Assembly: GCA_002409405.1 (NCBI GenBank)
Contig: DHNG01000025.1
Location: 51,614 to 83,478 of the forward strand
Length of the DNA: 31,865 nucleotides
Direction: 5' to 3'
From: Flavobacteriales bacterium UBA5422
GTDB taxonomy: Bacteria; Bacteroidota; Bacteroidia; Flavobacteriales_D; Crocinitomicaceae
Shown: piece by piece, positions 8,949 to 16,138 of the stretch
Layout of the letters: the number at the start of each line of letters is the position of its first letter
How positions within the stretch are numbered: position 1 is the stretch's first letter
Program-made: the position numbers and the translations under genes
The notes under the pieces: generated by a model
The model's database searches: none
Seen by the model: only the letters and a program-made list of their open reading frames with translations
What the model was told of the DNA's origin: nothing

Positions 8949-9866
8949 ATGAACACAAAAAGTACCGGTAAAGGCAAAGCCTCAAGAACCGGAAAACCAA
9001 AATCAATTGCCGGAAAAACGACAGTGAATTCCAAAAGTCCTGTAAAAAAGTCTGCTTCAGGCAGCCAAAAACTAACAGGAAAAGCGCTAAAAGCAAAGAG
9101 TAAATACGTTGACTTTAAAGACAAACAGAAAAAGGGAGATCCCCTTCCAAGTTTCAATGAAAATGCTGTCCGACTCAATAAATACCTGTCCAATGCAGGA
9201 ATTTGTTCCCGCCGTGAAGCAGATGTACTCATTGCAACAGGTGTTGTTTCTGTCAACGGAGAAATCATCACTGAACTTGGATACAAAATTGGCCCGACAG
9301 ACGTTATAAAATACGATGGTCAAACAATCCGTGCTGAAGTGAAACGATACGTATTACTCAACAAACCAAAAGGATTTATCACGTCTTCCGACGACCCGTA
9401 CGGACGTAAAACAGTGATGTCGTTGGTTAAAAAAGCATGTAAAGAACGTGTTTACCCGATCGGGCGACTTGATAAAGAGACAACTGGCTTGCTATTGTTC
9501 ACCAATGACGGGGACATGGCGAAGAAACTAACACATCCCAAACACCGTGCATCTCAATTATTTGACGTGGAATTGAACAAACCGTTCAACGTAGAAGATG
9601 TGGAAAAACTATTGAAAGGAATTGATCTGGAAGACGGAACTTCCCGTTTTGAACAGGTTGAATTTGTCAAAGGTTCTCCGCGGGAGTTGGGTGTTGAAGT
9701 AAAAGGAGGGAAAAACCAGATCGTTCGTCGTACATTTGAATCATTGGGATATGAAGTTGTAAAACTGGACCGTGTTTCATTTGCAGGACTGACAAAAAAG
9801 GATCTACCAAGGGGCTATTACCGCCACCTGACGGAAAAAGAAGTTGCGTTTTTAAAGATGTCGTAA
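8949..9866 (+). CDS. rluB: rRNA pseudouridine synthase, RluB/RsuA family
   Basis: 305 aa. Residues 1-65 are a Lys/Ser/Gly-rich, probably disordered basic extension, common in Bacteroidota homologues. An S4 RNA-binding domain follows (VRLNKYLSNAGICSRREAD, then VSVNGEIITELGYKI). The catalytic domain has RYVLLNKPKGFITSSDD, then GRLDKETTGLLLFTNDGD with the nucleophilic Asp at about residue 175, and KGGKNQIVRRTFESLGYEV near the end. The enzyme would convert a uridine in 23S rRNA to pseudouridine (U2605 in E. coli RluB); the exact site here is inferred from homology. The stop overlaps the start of the next gene (TAATG). Confidence 0.92.
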   Translation: MNTKSTGKGKASRTGKPKSIAGKTTVNSKSPVKKSASGSQKLTGKALKAKSKYVDFKDKQKKGDPLPSFNENAVRLNKYLSNAGICSRREADVLIATGVVSVNGEIITELGYKIGPTDVIKYDGQTIRAEVKRYVLLNKPKGFITSSDDPYGRKTVMSLVKKACKERVYPIGRLDKETTGLLLFTNDGDMAKKLTHPKHRASQLFDVELNKPFNVEDVEKLLKGIDLEDGTSRFEQVEFVKGSPRELGVEVKGGKNQIVRRTFESLGYEVVKLDRVSFAGLTKKDLPRGYYRHLTEKEVAFLKMS

Positions 9867-10741
9867 TGAAACATGTATTAACTGTTCTCTTGTTGATTGT
9901 ACTCGTATTGCCTGCTGCAGGACAAAAACGAAAATACTCCAAAAAGAAAGAAGCGGACGCCAAAGGAACATTGTTCTTTTACTGGGGTTACAACCGGTCG
10001 TTTTACACCAAAAGTAACATCCAGTTTCAGGGAAGCGGGTATGATTTTACGATGGCTGGTGCACGGGCGCATGACAATCCTTCTAAACTGGGATGGCATT
10101 ATCTGAACCCGAAGTCACTGACCGTTCCGCAATTCAATATCAGAATCGGTTATTACATTAAAAACAACTGGGCGATCTCGTTCGGATACGACCACTTGAA
10201 ATACATCTTCGCTGATCAGAATCAGGTACGATTGTCGGGATATATTGAACCCGGACTGGACACAGAATCCAATCTCTCAGGCAATTATGACAATGTGGAC
10301 TATACGACCGACCGAACAAATTTTCACTACGAAAATTCGGATGGGTTAAACTACCTGCGTTTTGAATTGACCCGATCCTATCAATGGTATAAAACAAAGA
10401 GCGGATGGTTTGGATTTACAACCAATGCAAGTGCTTCTGCCGGAGCGTTGTTGTCCTATAATGATTTCCGTTTCGCCGGCCAGAACGACATGCGCACTAT
10501 TTCTCTTTCAGGATACGGCCTTTCGGCACACCTGGGACTTCGTTTTGAGTTTTTCCAGCATGTATTCCTGCAAGCCAACTATGGTGGTGGGTTCATGCAT
10601 CAGGTGCACGTCAAAACGAGGCCAAATGATGTTTCCGCCTACGCGCGACATGCGTACGGTTTTATGGAAATGAACGTGGTGATCGGTGCACTGTTCTACA
10701 TTCGCACAAAAAATAATTGTAACTCCTGTCCTTCCTGGTGA
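9866..10741 (+). CDS. Predicted outer-membrane beta-barrel protein, function unknown
   Basis: 291 aa with a signal peptide (MKHVLTVLLLIVLVLPAAGQ) and a Lys-rich stretch after cleavage. The mature part is an alternation of short amphipathic strands rich in Tyr, Phe and Gly: FFYWGYNRSFYT, YDFTMAGARAHDNPSK, TVPQFNIRIGYYIKNNWAIS, YGFMEMNVVIGALFYIRTK. This is typical of small outer-membrane barrels of the phylum, and similar conserved hypotheticals occur widely there. It ends with a Cys pair (CNSCPSW) beyond the barrel. It is coupled to rluB by a one-base stop/start overlap, though no functional link is obvious. A strong hairpin terminator follows. Confidence 0.72.
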   Translation: MKHVLTVLLLIVLVLPAAGQKRKYSKKKEADAKGTLFFYWGYNRSFYTKSNIQFQGSGYDFTMAGARAHDNPSKLGWHYLNPKSLTVPQFNIRIGYYIKNNWAISFGYDHLKYIFADQNQVRLSGYIEPGLDTESNLSGNYDNVDYTTDRTNFHYENSDGLNYLRFELTRSYQWYKTKSGWFGFTTNASASAGALLSYNDFRFAGQNDMRTISLSGYGLSAHLGLRFEFFQHVFLQANYGGGFMHQVHVKTRPNDVSAYARHAYGFMEMNVVIGALFYIRTKNNCNSCPSW

Positions 10742-10760
10742 GAAAATAATTTATTAAACG

Positions 10761-10796
10761 AAAAAAGCCATCTCTTCTTCAAGGATGGCTTTTTTT
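10761..10796. terminator. Bidirectional rho-independent terminator
   Basis: AAAAAAGCCATC at 10761-10772, an 11-nt loop region, then GATGGCTTTTTT at 10784-10795. Perfect stem with an A-tract on one side and a T-tract on the other, between convergent genes (outer-membrane protein gene and response-regulator gene), so it can serve both. Confidence 0.85.
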
Positions 10797-10821
10797 ATGT
10801 TCGTTAAGCACTACTTTTTTC

Positions 10822-11571
10822 TTACATCCGTTTCAGCAACTCCATAAATTCATCTTTCTTTCTGACAGAAAGCGGGATCATTTGCTTGTTCTTTAAAACA
10901 ATTGTGTTGCCACCATTTCCTTTGACATAATGATCAAAATACGCCATATTAATCAAATGCGATTGATGTGTTCTGAAAAAGTTATGGGGAGAAAGAATCG
11001 TATCGTATTCTTTCAGATTAGTTGAAACAACCAGCTTCGGAGCATTAATAAAGTGGAACGTTGTATAATTTTTATCTGATTCACAGTGAATGATGTCCTG
11101 AACGTGTACTGAATAAATGCGATCTGAGGTTTTAAGAATCAACTTCTGTAAATCTTTCGGGCGCTCCATATTGGCAAACAGGTTGGCCAGTTTCGCATTG
11201 AACACTTCCTGCCCCAACAATCCTTCAACTTTTTTCACCGCTTCTGTCAATTCGTATGCATCCAACGGCTTCAACAAGTAATCGATCGCAGAAAAGCGGA
11301 ATGCGCGGACAGCATAATCTTCATGTCCGGTAATAAAAATCACTTTGAAGGTCACCGGAGTAAGTTGTTGCAACAAATCAAAACCGGTACCATCCGGCAT
11401 GTCAATATCCAAGAACACCAAATCCGGAGTTAAATCTCGGATCAACTGCACACCTGAAGTAACCGAATCGGCTTGCCCTACAACAGTAACCGAAGGACAA
11501 TGCAACCGGATCAATGCCGTATATTCTTCGCGAATGGTTTCAATATCTTCAATGATAACAGCTCTGAGCAT
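10822..11571 (-). CDS. LytTR-family response regulator
   Basis: 249 aa cytoplasmic DNA-binding regulator. The receiver domain (residues 1-120) has the acidic pocket E8-D9, phospho-acceptor D55 in LVFLDIDMPDG, the conserved Thr in IFITGHEDYA and Lys in IDYLLKPLDA. The LytTR domain (about 145-249) shows LILKTSDRIYSVHVQDII, CESDKNYTTFHF, LKEYDTIL and FFRTHQSHLIN, its DNA-contacting strands. The start is 6 nt after the stop of the histidine kinase gene, so the two form a LytS/LytT-like two-component operon. Targets cannot be deduced; LytTR regulators usually bind pairs of direct repeats about 21 nt apart. Confidence 0.95.
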   Translation of the reverse strand: MLRAVIIEDIETIREEYTALIRLHCPSVTVVGQADSVTSGVQLIRDLTPDLVFLDIDMPDGTGFDLLQQLTPVTFKVIFITGHEDYAVRAFRFSAIDYLLKPLDAYELTEAVKKVEGLLGQEVFNAKLANLFANMERPKDLQKLILKTSDRIYSVHVQDIIHCESDKNYTTFHFINAPKLVVSTNLKEYDTILSPHNFFRTHQSHLINMAYFDHYVKGNGGNTIVLKNKQMIPLSVRKKDEFMELLKRM

Positions 11572-11577
11572 ATCTCT

Positions 11578-12882
11578 TTAATTTTCGTAAATATAAGGAA
11601 TTTCAAACAGGACTTTTGCCCCTCTCACTTGTTGATTTTCATCCCGAATGTCACCGGCCTGAAATTTGAAATGGGTTGTTTTAGAATAGTGAGACAAACG
11701 CTCTTTCGTAATCGACATGGCCATTGACTTATGGTTTTCCGCCTGTTTAGAAGCAGAGAATCCGACTCCGTTATCCTTCACTTCAAAAAACAGTTTCTTG
11801 CCCTGTAGCAGAAATCGGACAGAAATACGCCCTCCCTGCTGTTTCCCCGCCAGACCATGTTTAATGGCATTTTCCACAAACGGTTGTGCCAACATCGGAG
11901 GAATAAAAAAAGCATCCGTATCCATATTCTCCGGAACCGAAATGGAGAAATCAAACATGTTTCCGTACAATAATTGCTGGATAGACAGGTAGTTTCGGAG
12001 GATTTCCGTTTCTTCGGTTAGTGAAATGTAATTTTCATTGGAACTTTCCAGTACCTGACGTGTCAAACTGGAGAATCGATTCAGGTATTCGATGGCAGCT
12101 TCTTCTTTTTTTCCATGAATGAGACTTCGAACGTTTTGAATGGAATTAAAAATAAAGTGCGGATTCATTTGTGAGCGTTTCAGCTTTTGCTCTGTCAGCA
12201 ATTGTTTATTCTCCATTTTAATTTTGCGGACGTTGATCCACATTACCCCAAACCCGATAAAGATTAGGACCGCGACAAAACCAATACCAAACAGAACCGT
12301 TTGCAAACGAAAAACAACAAGTTCATTTTCTTTGTTCTGCATATCCTGCTCCAGGAAATTCGCTTTCTCTACCGATTTATCAAGACTGTCTTTTAGATAA
12401 TACTTGTACTTGATCGCAGCGACCATATCCCGCACTTCCTCACGAATGGTGGTATCCGGCTCCTGGTGATTCTTGTCGTACTGAATCTCTGAAAGCAACA
12501 TAAAAAACGGCTTTTTGAGTGTATCTAACTCAAATTTATTCGCAGTTGCCATTCCTTGTGAAGCATATTCCTGGGCCTTTTCATAATCGCGGTGAGTGTT
12601 ATAGATTTTTGCCATCTGCAAGTAGGAAACGGCCGTTCCCTTCCCATATTCCAATTCCCCGGCAAGGTCTCCTGCTTTCTGCAAGAGTTGAATCGCCTTT
12701 TTGGGATTAGCAGTTGTTATCCTGACAGCCGAATCAATCAGCAGGTCCACACGGGTACTGTCTTGAAAGATGGGGGATTCCTGCTTCCCCTGACGAGTAC
12801 CTTTATGATTGGATTGAGCAAAGTACACTGCAGGAATCAGCATTAAAATACCGGTCAGGAAATAATTAAATACAGCGTTCAT
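11578..12882 (-). CDS. TPR-containing LytS/YehU-type sensor histidine kinase
   Basis: 434 aa from the ATG at 12882, which yields a signal peptide (MNAVFNYFLTGILMLIPAVYF, then AQS). An ATG at 12930 lies upstream of the predicted promoter and adds charged residues before the signal, so I reject it. The periplasmic part carries TPR-like helices (AGDLAGELEYGKGTAVSYLQ, EKAQEYASQGMATANKF). One transmembrane segment (LFGIGFVAVLIFIGFGVMW) precedes a coiled linker. The His_kinase domain has the phospho-His in QMNPHFIFNSIQNVRSLI, and the ATPase has ENAIKHGL and VKDNGVGFS. It would phosphorylate the LytTR regulator encoded 6 nt downstream. The signal is unknown. Confidence 0.93.
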   Translation of the reverse strand: MNAVFNYFLTGILMLIPAVYFAQSNHKGTRQGKQESPIFQDSTRVDLLIDSAVRITTANPKKAIQLLQKAGDLAGELEYGKGTAVSYLQMAKIYNTHRDYEKAQEYASQGMATANKFELDTLKKPFFMLLSEIQYDKNHQEPDTTIREEVRDMVAAIKYKYYLKDSLDKSVEKANFLEQDMQNKENELVVFRLQTVLFGIGFVAVLIFIGFGVMWINVRKIKMENKQLLTEQKLKRSQMNPHFIFNSIQNVRSLIHGKKEEAAIEYLNRFSSLTRQVLESSNENYISLTEETEILRNYLSIQQLLYGNMFDFSISVPENMDTDAFFIPPMLAQPFVENAIKHGLAGKQQGGRISVRFLLQGKKLFFEVKDNGVGFSASKQAENHKSMAMSITKERLSHYSKTTHFKFQAGDIRDENQQVRGAKVLFEIPYIYEN

Positions 12883-13203
12883 TCTCACATTTAATTTTTT
12901 AGCATCGCATTCAGTGTCAAAAGTAAACATTTATGACGGGGAAAGGCATCGGAAAAAGGGCAAAAAAACGAATATCATTCGATACAGCACGGATTTCATT
13001 TAAAACGGGTCTAATATATATTTCCCGATATTACCTGTTCTTTATTGTTTTATTTTTGGGCGAAATTAAGGCAAATCCTGACTGAATAAAGAAAGCGTAA
13101 AAACAGAACGTGAGGCATTTTTATAATTTTGAGTAACTACCACACGTTACTTTTCCAGGAGGCAGCAGTAGTAATAAATTAACAAATATAAAGAATAAAA
13201 CGT
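12883..13203. other. Divergent intergenic region, 321 bp
   Basis: No gene seen. Minus strand: TACTTTTG at 12918-12925, a perfect TAnnTTTG box about 36 nt before the kinase ATG, with TTTC rather than TTTG near the -33 position. Plus strand: TATTTTTG at 13051-13058 and TAATTTTG at 13124-13131, both perfect -7 boxes but without a good upstream TTG. The second would give a leader of about 65 nt for the TPR gene at 13204. The rest is AT-rich and unremarkable. Confidence 0.5.
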
Positions 13204-13677
13204 ATGGGAATTTTTAGCGGCCTGTTCAAGAAGAACAATGATTTGGTAGCACATTCAAAGGATCTTTCAATGGAGGAGATTGAAAAAATACAATTGTCGT
13301 TAAAAGACAAAATGGATGCTGACACCTACAATTCAACATTCAACCAAGCGTGCCGACTGATTCCGAAAGGAAAATACACAGAGGCAATTGCATTGTTTAG
13401 CGCGATCGAAGAAAATTCTACAGATGCACATGAAAAAGGGAATTGTCAAAATCAGATTGGTGTTTGTCATTTCTTTCTGGGAGATTTCGAAAAAGCGATT
13501 GAATTTTATGCTCAATCGTATAAAAATGGTTTCGATAAAAGCATGATGGATGATAACATTTGGGAAGCGTGCGAAGAATTGATGAAAGCAGACGGAGATA
13601 AAGCAAAATGGTCGCGCTATTACCTGGACTTAATTCCAGACGGAAAATACACTGGAAAAGCACAAAAGCATGTGTAA
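13204..13677 (+). CDS. Small cytoplasmic TPR-like protein, function unknown
   Basis: 157 aa with no signal peptide. It begins MGIFSGLFKKNND, a pattern common to small soluble proteins. Residues 60-115 form two TPR-like helical hairpins (PKGKYTEAIALFSAIEENS; GNCQNQIGVCHFFLGDFEKA, then IEFYAQSYKNGF), usually protein-protein interaction surfaces. The C-terminal 40 residues are charged (EACEELMKADGDKAKWSRYY). I do not recognise a specific family. It is the first of four plus-strand genes, but the 170-nt gap to the WG-repeat gene suggests a separate transcript. Confidence 0.7.
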   Translation: MGIFSGLFKKNNDLVAHSKDLSMEEIEKIQLSLKDKMDADTYNSTFNQACRLIPKGKYTEAIALFSAIEENSTDAHEKGNCQNQIGVCHFFLGDFEKAIEFYAQSYKNGFDKSMMDDNIWEACEELMKADGDKAKWSRYYLDLIPDGKYTGKAQKHV

Positions 13678-13744
13678 CTGATAGCAGTTTTGATACAATC
13701 AAACTGAATTCAACACCTAACTTAACCACTATTCATTGTATAGA

Positions 13745-13787
13745 AATAACTAAAATTGTCAGTTATTACACGTAAGAAATGACAATT
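13745..13787 (+). promoter_or_regulatory. Overlapping inverted repeats upstream of the WG-repeat gene
   Basis: AATAACT (13745-13751) pairs with AGTTATT (13761-13767), and AATTGTCA (13754-13761) pairs with TGACAATT (13780-13787). The hairpins share bases, so only one can form at a time. No T-tract follows. They lie between the TPR gene and the likely WG-gene starts. Confidence 0.3.
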
Positions 13788-13850
13788 AAAATACGGAAGA
13801 AGCTCAAAAGAAAACCATGTCGAAAAATGAAGAGTCATTTAAACAAGTCT

Positions 13851-15014
13851 ATGAATTCCGGAACTAAAATAGTGGTTCTTCTTTTACATTTAGTTGTGCT
13901 TCAAAGCTGTAGTTACGGCAGTCCAACCAAAAGCAACAAGGAAGCAGTCATTCATTCGGAGCAAGAAAACAATGATAACAATCCGTTAGCTGCTTACAAA
14001 TATGTTTACTCGTTTCATGAAGGATTTGCCATTGTAGCGAAAGATAAAAAATTTGGGTATATTGACAAAAAAGGCAACATCGCAGTGCCTTGCAAGTATG
14101 ATTATGCACACCATTTCAGCAATGGATTTGCAAGGATTGAGCTACAAGGAAAATATGGATTCATTAATGCTGCGGGTAAAGAAATCACTCCGGCAAAGTA
14201 CGATTTTGCAAACGACTTTGTAAACGGCAGAGCATTGGTAAAGTTGAATGAAAAATGGGGGTTTATTGATCAACAAGGCACCGAGATTATCCCAATAATA
14301 CATGACAGTGCCAGTGAGTTTTCAGAGGAAGTAACCACTGTAAAAGAAAACGATCGATGGTTTATTATTGACACGTTGAATAATCGGAAGCCTGTTTCAC
14401 ATAACTGTACCAGCCTCTCTTCTTTTCATGACGGGTTGGCATCCATTGAAATAGGAGGAAAAAGCGGCTGTATGAACAAAAAGGGAACCATTGTTATTTC
14501 TCCCCGGTATACATATGTATTTTTCTTTGACGATGGTTTGGCAATGGTTGATTTGGATGAAAAACATGGATTCATCAACACAAAAGGGCAGGTAGTCATT
14601 CCCTTGTTGTATGATAATTATCCCCATTTCAGTGATGGACTGGCAGCTGTCAGCATCAATGATAAGTATGGTTTTATTGATAAAACCGGAAAAATGGTTA
14701 TTGCGCCACAATACAATAATGTCTTTGGTTTTTACGATGGCCTTGGTCTGGCCGGAGTATATATTGAAGGGAAAGTAGGCTGTATCAATAAAAAAGGAGA
14801 ACTGGTTATTCCTGCCATTTACGACATGATAGAAGTCGGTGAAGGTGTCATCGGAGTGATTGCCGGCGAGGAAGGTCAGTTTCTTGACCTGCAAGGGAAT
14901 GTACTTTTTCCTGAAGTGTATGAAAACTTATACGGCTTTAGTGACGGAGCTGCTTTGGTAAAACAAAACGGAAACTGGTTTTTTATCGATAAGCAAGGAA
15001 AACGGTTATTTTAA
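13851..15014 (+). CDS. WG-repeat lipoprotein
   Basis: From the ATG at 13851 the protein is 387 aa with a short lipoprotein signal ending in the lipobox LQSC. In-frame ATGs at 13779 and 13827 would add a very basic N terminus and are less likely. After the lipid-anchored Cys and a short linker, the whole protein consists of about eight or nine WG (KWG) repeats of 40-45 residues. Typical units are KFGYIDKKGNIAVPCKYDYA, KYGFINAAGKEITPAKYDFA, KWGFIDQQGTEIIP and KYGFIDKTGKMVIAPQYNNV. WG repeats form beta-rich repeat folds of unknown activity on exported proteins. It is probably anchored to the outer membrane or exposed at the surface. The NlpE-like gene follows 14 nt downstream and likely shares the transcript. 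Confidence 0.87.
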   Translation: MNSGTKIVVLLLHLVVLQSCSYGSPTKSNKEAVIHSEQENNDNNPLAAYKYVYSFHEGFAIVAKDKKFGYIDKKGNIAVPCKYDYAHHFSNGFARIELQGKYGFINAAGKEITPAKYDFANDFVNGRALVKLNEKWGFIDQQGTEIIPIIHDSASEFSEEVTTVKENDRWFIIDTLNNRKPVSHNCTSLSSFHDGLASIEIGGKSGCMNKKGTIVISPRYTYVFFFDDGLAMVDLDEKHGFINTKGQVVIPLLYDNYPHFSDGLAAVSINDKYGFIDKTGKMVIAPQYNNVFGFYDGLGLAGVYIEGKVGCINKKGELVIPAIYDMIEVGEGVIGVIAGEEGQFLDLQGNVLFPEVYENLYGFSDGAALVKQNGNWFFIDKQGKRLF

Positions 15015-15028
15015 AACCACACAATTTC

Positions 15029-15484
15029 ATGAAATTAGTTCAACTCATTTTGATAGTGTTGCTTATAACAAGCGGCTCGGTTTTTGCTCAAAAAGGTATG
15101 CAAGGACAGAAAATTCCGGGAAGAAAATATACCAAACGTCCACCCGCAGCTGTAGCTGATCTATCCTGGCAAGGTTCTTATTATGGTGTAACGAATTGCG
15201 CCAATTGTGATGGCATAGACATGGAATTAACGTTGAAAAAAGGCAATAAATACGTCTTCAGCACAAAAGCCGCTAATACCAAGGAGCCTGCATACATTCA
15301 AAAAGGCAGATTCGTGTGGGACGGGGACATTGTTTTTCTCGAAAAAGCGTTACTTGAAATGCCGTACATGTTTAAAGTAGAAGCATTTCAGGTAAAAGCA
15401 ATCTTCGATATTTTTGGAGAGTTGAAAGGAGCAGACTGGGAAGGATATACCTTGATCATGCCACATATTATTCGCGTGGAATAA
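15029..15484 (+). CDS. Exported NlpE-like protein
   Basis: 151 aa with a Sec signal peptide (MKLVQLILIVLLITSGSVFA, then QKG). The mature domain matches the NlpE N-terminal fold: WQGSYYGVTNCANCDGIDME with a CxxC pair, LTLKKGNKYVFSTK, KGRFVWDGDIVFLE. In NlpE the equivalent CxxC domain senses copper or envelope stress and the protein is lipid-anchored. Here there is no lipobox Cys, so the product should be soluble in the periplasm, and the second NlpE domain is absent. Its gene lies 14 nt after the WG-repeat lipoprotein gene. A metal-binding or envelope-stress role is inference from the family only. Confidence 0.75.
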   Translation: MKLVQLILIVLLITSGSVFAQKGMQGQKIPGRKYTKRPPAAVADLSWQGSYYGVTNCANCDGIDMELTLKKGNKYVFSTKAANTKEPAYIQKGRFVWDGDIVFLEKALLEMPYMFKVEAFQVKAIFDIFGELKGADWEGYTLIMPHIIRVE

Positions 15485-15550
15485 AACACTATTTTCAATT
15501 GTAGTCAATATATAAAAACAATCTCCCTGTGTGGGTTAACTATAAAAAAA

Positions 15551-15958
15551 ATGAAAAAAACAGCACTCATCATCATTGCTTTAGTAAGTATAACAAATCT
15601 CAAAGCACAAACCATTGAATCCGGAAGCCGAAACACCATTGGCTATATCAAACCGGATGGAACCATTGAAAATAGTAGCCGTTCTACGCTGGGATACATC
15701 AAAAATGATGGCACCATAGAGGACAAGAGTCGAAACACGATCGGTTATATTAAGAACGACGGAACGATCGAAAACAAAAGCCGTTCTACCGTTGGTTATG
15801 TAAAAAAAGACGGAACTGTAGAAAACAGCAGTCACACCACTTTAGGCTATATCAAAGATGACGGAACTGTAGAAAATGCAAGTCGCAGTACAATCGGTTA
15901 CGCCAGAGGTGTTAAAAAGGAATGGGCAGCGGTTGTGTATTTCTTTTTTAACCTGTAA
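15551..15958 (+). CDS. Exported beta-flower-type repeat protein
   Basis: 135 aa. A signal peptide (MKKTALIIIALVSITNLKAQ) is followed by five complete 17-residue repeats and a sixth partial one. The consensus is I-E-N-x-S-R-S-T-I-G-Y-I-K-x-D-G-T. A C-terminal hydrophobic tail ends in AAVVYFFFNL. Proteins with this layout in Bacteroidota are described as beta-flower proteins, where each repeat contributes a blade-like beta hairpin; the five-plus-cap count suggests a five-fold version. Function is unknown. The gene starts 66 nt after the NlpE-like gene and may belong to the same run of exported proteins. Confidence 0.75.
   Translation: MKKTALIIIALVSITNLKAQTIESGSRNTIGYIKPDGTIENSSRSTLGYIKNDGTIEDKSRNTIGYIKNDGTIENKSRSTVGYVKKDGTVENSSHTTLGYIKDDGTVENASRSTIGYARGVKKEWAAVVYFFFNL
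15614..15904 (+). repeat. Coding 51-bp tandem repeats (five plus a partial)
   Basis: Units begin at 15614, 15665, 15716, 15767 and 15818, with a partial unit at 15869. The period is exactly 51 bp. Codon third positions differ widely between units while the amino acids stay nearly constant. Confidence 0.9.
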
Positions 15959-16076
15959 CCGGTAATCTGTGAAATGAAAAGATACTGAACCTAACAGAAG
16001 TAGGTACCAGCTCTAAACTGCAACAATCGCAGTTGAACATTCCTCATGCGGAACGTGTTACAAACTTGATGACGAG

Positions 16077-16132
16077 AACTGAGTAGGATACGATCCTTCA
16101 TCATTTGAAAAACGATCGTATCCTACTCAGTT
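16077..16132. repeat. 19-bp perfect inverted repeat between convergent genes
   Basis: The left arm 16077-16095 (AACTGAGTAGGATACGATC) is exactly complementary to the right arm 16114-16132, with an 18-nt loop. It sits between the ends of the beta-flower gene and the T9SS type B gene. No T-tract follows on either side, so it may be a bidirectional terminator or a repetitive palindromic element. A smaller hairpin (AACTGC 16016-16021 / GCAGTT 16029-16034) precedes it. Confidence 0.85.
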
Positions 16133-16138
16133 GTTCCC

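Noticed and set aside
13156..13170. GGAGGCAGCAGT resembles the conserved 16S rRNA segment around position 350
   Set aside because: Only about 12 bases match and the flanks do not resemble rRNA; taken as coincidence.
14397..14894. Minus-strand 165-codon open frame opposite the WG-repeat gene
   Set aside because: The sense strand encodes unmistakable WG repeats; the antisense frame is long only because the repeated codons happen to avoid stops.
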